A DNA stretch of 64,000 nucleotides from Dactylosporangium sp. AC04546 (lineage in GTDB: Bacteria > Actinomycetota > Actinomycetes > Mycobacteriales > Micromonosporaceae), in contig NZ_JAHYSG010000020.1 of the NCBI RefSeq assembly GCF_022095675.1, forward strand, positions 62,001 through 126,000. The letters are read 5' to 3'. This document shows positions 25,356 through 34,301 of this stretch, one piece after another; position 1 is the first letter of the stretch; the number at the start of each line of letters is the position of its first letter. The notes below the pieces were generated by a model. That model was not told the origin of the DNA. It searched no databases and saw only the letters and a program-made list of their open reading frames with translations. The translations under genes were made by a program, and so were the position numbers.

Positions 25356-26117
25356 GTGAGTACGTCTCACGGGGATCCCGACAGAACCCCTGATGCGGTC
25401 CCCGACACCCCCGATGCGGCCCCCGACGAAGCCGCGCCGGTGAGTCACCTCGCGAGCTCCGGTATCGAGAGCTCCGGCTACGCCCCACCGGCGAGCGGCC
25501 CCCGCAGTCCCGAACGGCTCTGTCCGCCCGGTGGCCCGCCCGGTCCCGAAGGCATCGACATCGGGGCGGTACACGCGTTCGGGCACGACCGGCTCGCGTC
25601 CGCGCGTGAGGCCGCCCTGGCCGACGAGGTCGCTGCCCTGATCGGGCAGCCGAAGGCGCCGTGCACCCCGATCGCCTCCGCCGTACGCCAGGTCATGGAG
25701 CACGTCGGCGGCGACGCGGAGCTGCTGGACTGGCTGGACGGGTTCCCGGGCCGGCCGCGGCTGGTGACCCGGGTGCTCACGCTGGTGGCGCTGCTCGACC
25801 GGTTCGGCGACCGCCTGCCCGTCGTCTGGGCGCTGCAGGACCTGCGGACGCGGGCGCCGGACCCGCCGCTCCTGGCCGCCCACCTGCCGGACGTGATCGG
25901 TCAGGAGGCGCTGTCCGCCCTCGGCGGCCAGATCAAGATGATGCTGGGCGAGGACGATCTGGCGCCGGCCGGCCGGCTCGCCCTGGCCACCGCGGGCCTG
26001 CTCACCGACCTCGCGCCGCACGTCGCGGAGGTGCCCGGCATCGAGGAGCTGGGCACGCTCGCCGAGCGGTCCCGGACGGGCCTCAACGAGGCCCTGGCCG
26101 CGGTGGAGGCGGCATAG
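25356..26117 (+). CDS. hypothetical protein with Pro/Asp-rich N-terminus
   Basis: 253 residues. The first 65 or so are low-complexity (repeats of PDxPDAAPDEAAP type, then PPASGPRSP and PGGPPGPEG), and the rest is a compact alpha-helical domain (about 70-250) with conserved-looking Leu/Val spacing, e.g. LTLVALLDRFGDRLPVVWALQDL. No signal peptide, membrane helix or catalytic motif. Same strand as the antiporter, 48 nt behind it, and convergent with the LAL regulator. Family not recognised. Confidence 0.6.
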   Translation: MSTSHGDPDRTPDAVPDTPDAAPDEAAPVSHLASSGIESSGYAPPASGPRSPERLCPPGGPPGPEGIDIGAVHAFGHDRLASAREAALADEVAALIGQPKAPCTPIASAVRQVMEHVGGDAELLDWLDGFPGRPRLVTRVLTLVALLDRFGDRLPVVWALQDLRTRAPDPPLLAAHLPDVIGQEALSALGGQIKMMLGEDDLAPAGRLALATAGLLTDLAPHVAEVPGIEELGTLAERSRTGLNEALAAVEAA

Positions 26118-26128
26118 GCGGGACCTGG

Positions 26129-28933
26129 TCACTGCGGCAGCGCCCGGAGCGCACGGGCGAGGTGCCGCCGCGACGTGATGTCGAGCTTCCGGAAGATCTT
26201 GTTGAGGTGGTACTCGACCGTCGAGGCGGTGACGAACAGCTGGGTGGCGATCTCGGTGTTCGTGGCTCCCGCCGCGGCGAGCGCGGCGACCCGGGTCTCC
26301 TGGGACGTGAGGTCGTGGCCGGCCGCGACGGCGCGAGGGCGGGCGTGTTCGCCCGTCGCCAGCAGCTCGACGCGGGTGCGCTCGGCGAATGCCGCCGCGC
26401 CCATGTCGGTGAAGGCGTCGTGCGCGATGCGCAGGTGTCCGCGCGCCTCCGTCCGGCGTTTGCGGCGGCGCAGCCATTCGCCGTACAGCAGGTGCGTGCG
26501 GGCGAGCTCGGTGGCCATCCGGCTGCCGGCGAGGTGCTCGGTCGCCTCGCGGTAGAGGGCGTCCGCCCCGTCGTCGCCGGCCAGCAACGCGCGGCTGCGC
26601 GCCAGCACCCCCAGCGCCCATGCGGTACCGCTGGCGCTCGCCCGTTCCGCCAGCCGGTCGAGCGCTGCCTGTGCGCTCGGCCGGTCCCCGGCGCGCACGG
26701 CCGCCTCGATGAGGTTCGGCAGCATCCGGTTGCCCTGGCCGATCACGTCGTCGTGGAAGCCGGGCAGCGTCCAGGCCAGCGCCTCCTGGTACCGGCCGTG
26801 GCCGAGCTCCAGGATGGCCAGCGAGGCGCGGGCGTGGTTGCCCACGACGGCGAAGCCGCGCCGCGCTTCCCAGTCGTCGAACGCGGCGCCGGCGGCGGCC
26901 CGCGCCGGCGCCTCGTCGCCGCGCCAGGCGAGCAGCTCGATCTGCCGTGCCGCCGCGCCGTTGTCGCCGGTGCCGATCATGGTGGCGATGTCGGCCGCCT
27001 CGGCGTAGACGGCATCGGCCTGCGCGAAGTCGCCGGCCCAGGTCGCCGACGCCCCCAGGCCGTGCAGCGCGGCATCGAGCGCGTGCAGGGCTCCCCGCTC
27101 ACGGGCCAGCCAGGTGGCGTGGCGCAGGATGGCCTCGTGCCCCTCGTCGTCGAGCAGCTCCTCCGCCACCCAGTTGCCGATCATGGCGAAGGGGACGCTG
27201 CCGTGGGCCAGCTCCCGGTCGGTACGCAGCGCCGCCGTGGCCGCGCGCAGGTGCGGTAACGCCGGCCCGAACCCGTCGAGGACCCGGGTGGCGAAGGCGT
27301 CCAGCAGCAGCCGCGTCGTGGAGGCCGGGGCCTCGCCACGGCCGGGTGCCCGCCGCGCGGCGCGCGCCACGTCGGTGATCGTGGTGCCGGCGGTGTGCTG
27401 CCGGGACAGCAGCGCGGCCGTGAGGGCCTCGAACAGCAGGCCGTGGCTCAGGTCGGCGGGCAGGTCGGGATCGGTGGCGGCCTCCAGCATCATGGCCGAC
27501 ACCACCGTCGCCACTCCGTCGCCGAACCAGGCGAGCGTGGCCCTGGTCTGCTGTGCGGCGGCTCGCATCGTGGGCGTGCGGAGCCCGGGCGCCGCCTGCT
27601 CGAGGCGCAGGCCGGCCGCGACCGGTTCGCCGGCGGCGAGGTGCGCATGGGCGGCGCCGAGCAGGCGTCCGGCCCGGCGCTGCGGATCCGGGGTCAGCTC
27701 CGCGGCGCGGGACAGGAACAACGCCAGCGTCGCATACCCGCCGCGGGCGCGGGCCCGCAGCGAGGCACGCTCCAGCTCGGCGGCGACGTCCTCGTCCAGC
27801 CCGGCCGTGGCCTCGGCCAGGTGCCAGGCCCGGCGGTCCGGGTCGGCCTCGCGGTCGATCGCCTCGGCCAGCGCCGCGTGCACCCGGCGCCGGTCGGCCG
27901 CCGGGGCCCCCGAGTAGACCGCCGAGCGGATCAGCGGGTGCTGGAAGGCGAACGCGGGCGGGGCCACGAGGATGCCCTCGGCGACCGCCGGGTCCGGCGC
28001 GTCGGCTGGCAGACCGAGCAGCGCCGCGGTACGCCAGATCACCGCGAGGTCGTCCGGAGGCGCCACCGAGGCGATGAGCAGCAGCGACCGGGTCGCGGCC
28101 GGCATCATCCGGACGCGGCGCAGGAAGTGCGCCTCCATGCGGTGGCTCAGCGGTAGCCGGTCGGGCAGCGAGGCCCCGCCGGCCAGCTGGTCCGCGGACA
28201 GCTCCGCGGTCAGCTCGATCAGCGCGAGCGGGTTGCCCCGCGTCTCGGTGACCATCCGCGTGGCGACCAGCGGCGCGATCCGGCCCGGGGCGGCCAGCGC
28301 CAGCAGGTCGAGCGCGGCGCGGTCGGGCAGACCGGCGACGGGCAGCGTCGGCAGGCCGTCGAGCGCGGGACGCGGCCCCGGCTCGTCGGGCGCGGCGATC
28401 AGCAGGCCGACACTGTCGGCGTGCAGCCGCCGGGCCACGAACGCCAGCACGTCCGCGGTCTCCCGGTCCAGCCAATGGGCGTCGTCGACGAGGCAGACCA
28501 GCGGCAGGCTCCGGGCGACGTCGGCGAGCACGGTCAGGGTGGCCAGGCCGACCAGGAAGCGGTCCGCCGTCACGCCGGCGGCGAGGCCGAACGCCGCGGC
28601 CAGGGCGTCGCGCTGGGGGCCCGGCAGCCGGGTGATCCGGTCCAGGTACGGCCGCAGCAGGCGGTGCAGGGCCGCGTAGGCGAGCCGAGCCTCCGGCTCC
28701 ACCCCGACGACCCGGGCGACCTGCAGGTCCGCCGCGGCGCCGGCCGCGTACTCCAGCAGCCGGGTCTTGCCGATCCCGGCCTCGCCGACGAGCACGAGCG
28801 AGGCGCTCAGGCCCTTGCGGACGGTGTCCGTGAACTCGTCGATGGCCAGGCGCTCCGCCTGCCGCCCCTGCAACGGCACCGACCGGGGCCCGGCCGCCCG
28901 GCGCGCGGCCGGCGGCGATGACCGAATGATCAC
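26129..28933 (-). CDS. LAL-type LuxR regulator (AAA domain plus C-terminal HTH)
   Basis: 934 residues. P-loop GEAGIGKT (50-57), Walker B LVCLVDDAHWLD near 140, a long TPR-like helical middle, and a LuxR HTH in the last 60 residues (LTSQETRVAALAAAGATNTE, then FVTASTVEYHLNKIFRKL). Large ATP-binding LuxR regulators act as ligand- or nucleotide-gated activators. I chose GTG because a TACGCT -10 box lies seven bases upstream and the first residues lead straight into the AAA domain; the open frame continues upstream but is antisense to the neighbouring gene. Divergent from a second LAL protein. Confidence 0.92.
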   Translation of the reverse strand: MIIRSSPPAARRAAGPRSVPLQGRQAERLAIDEFTDTVRKGLSASLVLVGEAGIGKTRLLEYAAGAAADLQVARVVGVEPEARLAYAALHRLLRPYLDRITRLPGPQRDALAAAFGLAAGVTADRFLVGLATLTVLADVARSLPLVCLVDDAHWLDRETADVLAFVARRLHADSVGLLIAAPDEPGPRPALDGLPTLPVAGLPDRAALDLLALAAPGRIAPLVATRMVTETRGNPLALIELTAELSADQLAGGASLPDRLPLSHRMEAHFLRRVRMMPAATRSLLLIASVAPPDDLAVIWRTAALLGLPADAPDPAVAEGILVAPPAFAFQHPLIRSAVYSGAPAADRRRVHAALAEAIDREADPDRRAWHLAEATAGLDEDVAAELERASLRARARGGYATLALFLSRAAELTPDPQRRAGRLLGAAHAHLAAGEPVAAGLRLEQAAPGLRTPTMRAAAQQTRATLAWFGDGVATVVSAMMLEAATDPDLPADLSHGLLFEALTAALLSRQHTAGTTITDVARAARRAPGRGEAPASTTRLLLDAFATRVLDGFGPALPHLRAATAALRTDRELAHGSVPFAMIGNWVAEELLDDEGHEAILRHATWLARERGALHALDAALHGLGASATWAGDFAQADAVYAEAADIATMIGTGDNGAAARQIELLAWRGDEAPARAAAGAAFDDWEARRGFAVVGNHARASLAILELGHGRYQEALAWTLPGFHDDVIGQGNRMLPNLIEAAVRAGDRPSAQAALDRLAERASASGTAWALGVLARSRALLAGDDGADALYREATEHLAGSRMATELARTHLLYGEWLRRRKRRTEARGHLRIAHDAFTDMGAAAFAERTRVELLATGEHARPRAVAAGHDLTSQETRVAALAAAGATNTEIATQLFVTASTVEYHLNKIFRKLDITSRRHLARALRALPQ

Positions 28934-28940
28934 GGATTCG

Positions 28941-28946
28941 AGCGTA
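28941..28946 (-). promoter_or_regulatory. -10 box TACGCT, seven bases before GTG (leaderless)
   Basis: Minus-strand TACGCT-N7-GTG ahead of the leftward LAL regulator. It decides the start codon there, since no ribosome site exists. Confidence 0.45.
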
Positions 28947-29054
28947 GGCCGGTGCCGCGGGCGGGCTCCATACGTCACATGACGGGTCCGCCCTGGCGCC
29001 GGCCGCGCCGGTTGGGCAGGATGGTGCCGGTTGCCGCACGGGGACGGATGGGCG

Positions 29055-31805
29055 ATGAGGGTTGACGGTCCGGGACCGACCCTGTTCGGGCGGGGGCGGG
29101 AGTCGCGACAGCTGGTCGAGCTGGTCGAGTCGGCGCGCCGCCGCGGCGGCGCGCTCGTGCTGCGCGGCGAGGCCGGGATCGGCAAGTCGGCACTGCTGCG
29201 GCAGGCCCGCCGGGCCGCGGTCGACCTCGGCCTGCTGGTGCTGTCCGCCACCGGGACCGAGGCCGAGGCGCGGCTGCCGTTCGCGGGTCTGCACCAGCTT
29301 GTGCGGCCCGTCCTCGGCGGAGCCGACGAGCTGCCCGGCCCGCAGCGCGGGGCCGTGCTGGCGGCGTTCGGGATGGCGCAGGGCCCCGCGCCGGACCTGT
29401 TCCTCATCGCGCTGGCGGTACTGAACCTGCTGACCGAGGCGGCCGCCGAGACCGGCGCGCTGCTGCTCGTCGAGGACGCGCACTGGCTGGACCCGCCCAG
29501 CGCCGACGTGCTGGCGTTCGTCGCCCGCCGCCTGGACTCCGACCCGATCGTGCTGCTGGCGGCGATGCGGGACGGGTACGCCGGCGGGCTCGGCGGCGCC
29601 GTCGAGCAGCTGCGCGTGGACCGCCTGGACGACGCGTCGGCGGGCGCGCTGCTCGACGCCCGGGCGCCCGGCCTCGCCGACGGGGTACGGCGGCGGCTGC
29701 TCGCCGAGGCGGCCGGCAACCCCCTCGCGCTGGTCGAGCTGCCGGTCGCCGCCTGGCGGCTCGGCCCCGACCCGCTGGAGCCGCAGCGGCAGCCGCTGAC
29801 CGCCCGCCTGGAGGAGGCGTTCGCGGCGCGGGTGTCCGGGCTGCCGGCGCCGGCCCAGGCGCTGCTGCTGGTCGCGGCGGTCAACGACGGCGACGCGCTC
29901 GCCGAGGCCCTCGGCGCCGCCGCGGCCGTCGCCGGCGCCCCGGTGACGGCCGACGACCTGGCCCCGGCCGTCGCCGCCCACCTCGTCGACGTCGACCGTG
30001 CGACCATCCGCTTCCGGCACCCGCTGATGCGCTCGGCGATCCAGCAGCTGGCCCCGCTGGCGCAGCGCCTCGCCGCCCACGCCGCGCTGGCGGACGTCGT
30101 GCGCGGGCACGCCGACCGGCGGGTGTGGCACCGGGCCGGCGCATGCCTCGGGCCCGACGACGACGTCGCCGACGAGCTCGAGGCGGCGGCCCTCCAGGCG
30201 CGCCACCGCGGCGCCATGGTCACCGCGGTCGCCGCCCTGCAGCGCTCCGGGCAGCTCACCGTCGACCCGGGCCGCTCGGCCGACCGGCTGCTGCGGGCCG
30301 CCGAGCTCGCCGTCGAGCTCGGCCGCCACGACGTCGTCGGCGGGCTGCTGCGCGAGGCGGAGGCGCGGGGCCTGTCGTTCCCGCAGCAGGCGCAACGGCT
30401 GTGGATCGAGTCGAGCTTCGGCGACGGCCTGCGCGACCCGAAGACCGGGCCGGCCGCGCTGGCCGACGTCGCCGAGCGGGTCGCCGGCGCCGGCCACGAC
30501 ATCCGGCTGGCCATGCGGCTGCTCAACAGCGCGGCCCTGCGCTGCTTCTGGTCGGAGGCCGACGAGGAGGCCGGGCGCCGGGTCGTCGCCGTGACCGAGT
30601 CGCTGCCGGCCGCGGCGGACGACCCCGACCGGCTGGCCATCCTCGCGTTCGCGGCGCCCCTCGGCCGGGGCTCGGCCGTCATCGACGGGCTGCGCAGCGC
30701 CTCCGCACGCGCCGGCGCGGACGCGCAGACGCTGCGCCTGCTCGGCAGCGCGGCGGTCATCATCGGCGCCTTCGACCAGGCCGAGGCGTGCTGCGCGGCG
30801 TCGGTGCCCGACCTGCGGGCCCAGGGCCGGCTCGGCTCGCTGACCCGGGCGCTGGCCGCGCTGGCCTGGTGCGCGGCCCCCCAGGGCGACCTCGACGCGG
30901 GCGTGCCCGCCGCCGAGGAGGCCGCCCGGCTGGCGCTCGAGACGTCGCAGCCGCTGTTCTTCGGCATCGCCCGGGCGTCCGCCGCGGTGATGGCCGCGCT
31001 GGGCGGCCACCCGGAGCGGGCGGCGGCGCTGGCGGCCGAGGCGGAGCAGCGCGGCGTCGCCGCCGCCGTCCGGCCGGTGCTGGCCACCGCCCAGCTGTCG
31101 CGGGGGCTGAGCGCGCTCGCCGACGGCCGATACGCCGACGCCTACGGCGAGCTGCGCCGGATGCACGACCCGGGCGACCCGTCGTTCCACTTCGGGCTGC
31201 GCTGTTTCGCCCTGACCGACCTGGTGGAGGCGGCTGCGCACAGCGGGCACCGGGACGCGGTCACCGACGTCGTGTCCGACCTCGAGGCGGCGGGCCGCCG
31301 CACGTCGTCGCCGGCCCTGCACGCCGGGCTGCGCTACGCGCGGGCGGTACTGGCCGACGACGCCAGGGCCGAGGCGCTGTTCCGCGCGGCCCTGAGCGCC
31401 GAGACGAGCCGGTGGCCGTTCTCGCGGGCCCGGACCCAGCTCGCGTACGGCCAGTGGCTGCGCCGGCAGCGCCGCCCCGTCGAGTCGCGGGCACCGCTGC
31501 GGGCGGCCCGCAACACCTTCGACGCGCTCGGCACCGCGCCGTGGGCGGAGCGGGCCCGGCAGGAGCTGCGCGCGGCCGGCGAGGCCAGCCGGGTCCGGCC
31601 CGCCACCGGCCGCGACGAGCTCACCCCGCAGGAGCTGCAGATCGCCCAGCTGGCGGCCCAGGGCCTGACCAACCGGGAGATCGGTCAGGCCCTGTACCTG
31701 TCCCACCGCACCGTCAGCACACACCTGCACAAGATCTTCCCCAAGCTGGGGATCACCGCACGGGCGCAGCTGCACGGGATCGTCGGCGACCTCACAGGGT
31801 GGTGA
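29055..31805 (+). CDS. LAL-type LuxR regulator, divergent partner
   Basis: 916 residues, same plan as its divergent neighbour: P-loop GEAGIGKS (38-45), Walker B LLLVEDAHWLD, helical repeats, C-terminal LuxR HTH (LTPQELQIAQLAAQGLTNRE and LSHRTVSTHLHKIFPKL). The two are clearly paralogous in architecture but not close in sequence outside the AAA and HTH motifs. The ATG at the first in-domain Met is preferred to an upstream alternative (24 nt). The 3' end overlaps the convergent SDR gene by 14 bases. Confidence 0.9.
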   Translation: MRVDGPGPTLFGRGRESRQLVELVESARRRGGALVLRGEAGIGKSALLRQARRAAVDLGLLVLSATGTEAEARLPFAGLHQLVRPVLGGADELPGPQRGAVLAAFGMAQGPAPDLFLIALAVLNLLTEAAAETGALLLVEDAHWLDPPSADVLAFVARRLDSDPIVLLAAMRDGYAGGLGGAVEQLRVDRLDDASAGALLDARAPGLADGVRRRLLAEAAGNPLALVELPVAAWRLGPDPLEPQRQPLTARLEEAFAARVSGLPAPAQALLLVAAVNDGDALAEALGAAAAVAGAPVTADDLAPAVAAHLVDVDRATIRFRHPLMRSAIQQLAPLAQRLAAHAALADVVRGHADRRVWHRAGACLGPDDDVADELEAAALQARHRGAMVTAVAALQRSGQLTVDPGRSADRLLRAAELAVELGRHDVVGGLLREAEARGLSFPQQAQRLWIESSFGDGLRDPKTGPAALADVAERVAGAGHDIRLAMRLLNSAALRCFWSEADEEAGRRVVAVTESLPAAADDPDRLAILAFAAPLGRGSAVIDGLRSASARAGADAQTLRLLGSAAVIIGAFDQAEACCAASVPDLRAQGRLGSLTRALAALAWCAAPQGDLDAGVPAAEEAARLALETSQPLFFGIARASAAVMAALGGHPERAAALAAEAEQRGVAAAVRPVLATAQLSRGLSALADGRYADAYGELRRMHDPGDPSFHFGLRCFALTDLVEAAAHSGHRDAVTDVVSDLEAAGRRTSSPALHAGLRYARAVLADDARAEALFRAALSAETSRWPFSRARTQLAYGQWLRRQRRPVESRAPLRAARNTFDALGTAPWAERARQELRAAGEASRVRPATGRDELTPQELQIAQLAAQGLTNREIGQALYLSHRTVSTHLHKIFPKLGITARAQLHGIVGDLTGW

Positions 31806-32580
31806 CGAGGCCCCCGTCGACGGCGAAGTTGGCGCCGGTCACGTTGGCGGCCAGATCGCCGGCGAGGTACAGCACGAGGCCGGCGACCTCCTCCGGCTCG
31901 GTGAACCTGCCGGTGACGGACTCGTGCGCCGCCCGCTCGGCGATCGCGGCGGGGTTGCCGCCGCCGGTACTGGCGAGGGTCGCGGCGACGCCGTCGGCGC
32001 CGAGCCACAGGTCGGTGCTGACCGGGCCGGGGCTGATCGTGTTGACCCGCACCCCCTTGGGCCCGGCCTCCTTCGACAGGGCCTTCGAGAAGTTGACCAG
32101 CGCTGCCTTGGCGGCGCTGTAGTCGATGACCAGCGGGTCGGGCAAGGTCGCGTTGACCGACGCGATCGTCACGACGGCCGCGGTACCGGCGGCATAGAGG
32201 TGCGGCAGGGCCGCGCGCACGGTGCGGACATGGGCGAGGAAGTTGACGTTCAGCGTGGCGATCCACTCCTCGTCCGGCACGGCGAGGAAACCGGCCGGTC
32301 GGGGGCGGACGGCGCCGACGTTGTTGACGAGCAGGTCGATGCGGCCGAACGCGGCCACCGCGGCGTCCACGAGGCGGCCCGGCCCGTCGACCGTGGACAG
32401 GTCGACGGCGACGGGCAGCACGGCGCCGTCGCCGGCGAGCTGGGCCAGCTCGCCGGTGACGGTCCGGGCGCCGGCCACCACGCGCACGCCTTCGCCGACC
32501 AGGGCCCGGACGACGGCCAGGCCGATGCCCCGGCTCGCGCCGGTCACGACCGCGACCTTGCCGGTCAGGTGCAGTTCCAT
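31792..32580 (-). CDS. short-chain dehydrogenase/reductase
   Basis: 262 residues, classical SDR. Cofactor motif TGASRGIG (13-20), NNVGA in the middle, catalytic Tyr/Lys as YSAAK following a Ser-containing strand (TIASVNAT), and the C-terminal GANFAVDGG typical of the FabG-like branch. A GGAGG sits seven bases before the chosen ATG; an upstream GTG would run through that site. Likely in one unit with the hydrolase 84 nt upstream. Substrate unknown. Confidence 0.92.
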   Translation of the reverse strand: MELHLTGKVAVVTGASRGIGLAVVRALVGEGVRVVAGARTVTGELAQLAGDGAVLPVAVDLSTVDGPGRLVDAAVAAFGRIDLLVNNVGAVRPRPAGFLAVPDEEWIATLNVNFLAHVRTVRAALPHLYAAGTAAVVTIASVNATLPDPLVIDYSAAKAALVNFSKALSKEAGPKGVRVNTISPGPVSTDLWLGADGVAATLASTGGGNPAAIAERAAHESVTGRFTEPEEVAGLVLYLAGDLAANVTGANFAVDGGLVTTL

Positions 32581-32664
32581 GGTGACCTCCACAGGTACAT
32601 CAATTCGGGGTTGTTCAGTGCGGCGACGGCGCCGACCGGCGGCGGGCCGCGCGGCTGCGGCCGG

Positions 32665-33483
32665 TCACGACGCCGAGTGCGCGATCGCGTCGGCGTGCGT
32701 GCGCAGCCAGGCCAGCGCGGCGTCGGCCACGTCGCGCCAGCCGTGGTCGATGGTCAGGGAGTGCGCGCGGTCCGGGAAGTCCATGATCTCGGTGATCGCG
32801 CTGGAGTGGCGGTACTGCTTGAGGGTCGCCTTGGTGACCGCCTCGGGGACGGTGTGGTCGCGGCCGCCCATCATGAGCAGCAGCGGCCCGCGCGTCTCGT
32901 TGGCGGTGTTCACCGCGGCCGGCGAGTGCGGGTCGAAGTTGGCCGCGGCCGCCTCGAACAGCGGTTTGCCGGGGGCCGGGATCGCCCAGCGCTCGAAGAG
33001 CTCGTCGGACTCCTCCGGTGCGATGGCGTTGCCGAACGCGTACCGGAACTGCTCGGCCGTCAGCGACACGGACCGGTGCCGGTTGGCCGGATTCTTGAAC
33101 ACCGGCAGCGTGGCCCGCAGCGCCGACAGCGGCAGCGGCAGCACGCCCTTGATCTGCGCGGCGTCGATCGCGACCGCGGCGGCGGCGAGATCCTGCCCGA
33201 GCAGCTTCTGGGCGATCATGCCCCCGAACGAGTGGCCCACCAGGATCGGCTTCGTGTCCAGGCCCTCAATGATCTTCGCGTAGTGGGCGACGACGTCGTC
33301 GATGCCGTGGTCGGCGATGCTCTCCGGGTTGGCGCGCGCCTCGGCGACGGTGTCCGGGTCGCCCGGCCAGCCGGGCGCCGAGGCCGTGTAACCGGCCTGC
33401 TCGAACATCTCGATCCACGAGGTCCACGACGTGGCGTGCAGCCAGAGTCCGTGGATGAAGATGACGGGGGACTGCGTGGTCAT
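32665..33483 (-). CDS. alpha/beta hydrolase
   Basis: 272 residues. IFIHGLWLHATSW (oxyanion loop), nucleophile elbow GHSFGG near residue 100, acid in MMGGRDHTVP, and catalytic His in DRAHSLTIDHGW. No signal peptide. GAGGAGG precedes the ATG; a longer frame upstream is not supported. Precedes the SDR gene on the same strand, so an ester or lactone product may be handed to the dehydrogenase (inference). The upstream region has an ArsR-type operator. Confidence 0.9.
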   Translation of the reverse strand: MTTQSPVIFIHGLWLHATSWTSWIEMFEQAGYTASAPGWPGDPDTVAEARANPESIADHGIDDVVAHYAKIIEGLDTKPILVGHSFGGMIAQKLLGQDLAAAAVAIDAAQIKGVLPLPLSALRATLPVFKNPANRHRSVSLTAEQFRYAFGNAIAPEESDELFERWAIPAPGKPLFEAAAANFDPHSPAAVNTANETRGPLLLMMGGRDHTVPEAVTKATLKQYRHSSAITEIMDFPDRAHSLTIDHGWRDVADAALAWLRTHADAIAHSAS

Positions 33484-33634
33484 GGTCGGCCTCCTCGGTC
33501 CGGCCGGGCGCCCGGTCGCGCCGCCGGCCGCGCACCAGGACACCACGCCGGCCCGAGCGTTCGAACCCTGGAAAGTCCCCAGTCCCGGCGCGTGGCTGGA
33601 TCACGAACTCGCGTGGTCATGGCGATCTGATAAA

Positions 33635-33650
33635 TTGAAGAAGTCTTCAA
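33635..33650. promoter_or_regulatory. palindromic operator TTGAAGA-AG-TCTTCAA
   Basis: Perfect seven-base arms with a two-base centre in an AT-richer patch, midway between the divergent hydrolase and the frameshifted gene. TTGAA..TTCAA half-sites are characteristic of ArsR/SmtB-type regulators, and the next codons look like the start of one. Confidence 0.55.
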
Positions 33651-33662
33651 CTATGGCGGCTC

Positions 33663-33731
33663 GTGGCGGTCTCGTTGGATCGGGTGCGGGCCGGTTGCTT
33701 CCGCACGCTCAGGCACCGGGTGGAGGTCGGC
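33663..33731 (+). pseudogene. N-terminal remnant of an ArsR-type regulator
   Basis: GTG opens a frame reading MAVSLDRVRAGCFRTLRHRV, close to the usual ArsR beginning (VSLDRLRAEFFRTLGHPVR). The match stops after about 22 codons, before the winged helix, just ahead of the next gene's ATG. Together with the palindrome 12 bases upstream this looks like an autoregulated ArsR gene that lost all but its 5' end. Confidence 0.35.
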
Positions 33732-33738
33732 GGACAGG

Positions 33739-34165
33739 ATGCCAGCAGCGCAGCGAACGGCGTGGGACGCCTACCTCACCGTGACCCGCGGGCTGCTGCC
33801 CGCGGTCGACGACCCGATCCGCGCGGCGACCGCGGGCTCCATGCTCGACGGGTTCGCCGCGCGGATCGAGCAGTACGCGCCGCTGTGGGGTGAGCACGGC
33901 CCGATGATGGTGGCCGCCCTGCACGGGGTGCTGGCGCTGCAGTGGGGCGGTGACCGGGCCGGCCTCGCCGGTCTGCTGCGGGCCATGGCCGACCGGCTGT
34001 ACCTGATCTCCACCGGACCCCGACCGGCACGAGGTGGCGGCCACGAACGCCGCCGCTGCCAGCGCAACGTGGGCGTATACCGCCCGCGCGGCCGAGCCGG
34101 ACCACCGCATCGGCGAGGGGGCTGCCATGGGTGACGCGGCAGCGGTACTCCTGCGCATGCGGTAA
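33739..34165 (+). pseudogene. hypothetical small protein interrupted by a frameshift
   Basis: From the ATG, about 92 residues read as a normal helical protein (AWDAYLTVTRGLLPAVDDP, then MVAALHGVLALQWGGDRAGL). After LYLIST near 34014 the frame turns to Arg/Gly-rich junk and stops at 34134. The +1 frame from 34016 instead reads DPDRHEVAATNAAAASATWA, then EGAAMGDAAAVLLRMR and TAA, with normal composition. One extra G in CCGGACCCC explains this. The whole would be about 141 residues; family unknown. It may be a true mutation or a sequencing error. Confidence 0.5.
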
Positions 34166-34177
34166 CTCCACAGACCC

Positions 34178-34221
34178 GACGTGGCCCGCCGGAACCATTC
34201 TCTCGTGCGGCGGGCCACGTC
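34178..34221. terminator. perfect 14-bp stem, bidirectional
   Basis: GACGTGGCCCGCCG and CGGCGGGCCACGTC, loop of 16 nt, between the frameshifted gene and the leftward hydantoinase operon end. The strongest hairpin in the window; suited to stop transcription from both sides. Confidence 0.8.
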
Positions 34222-34301
34222 GTCTCCGCGCGGCCCGCCAGGCCCGGCCTCGGGTCGGCGGGACGCCAGGTCGCAAGGCCGTCGGTCTGGCCGCGGCGCG
34301 G

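Noticed and set aside
28934..31087. Upstream extension of the leftward LAL regulator frame, about 718 more codons
   Set aside because: Low-complexity Ser/Ala/Arg sequence antisense to the divergent LAL gene; the real start is the GTG beside a -10 box.
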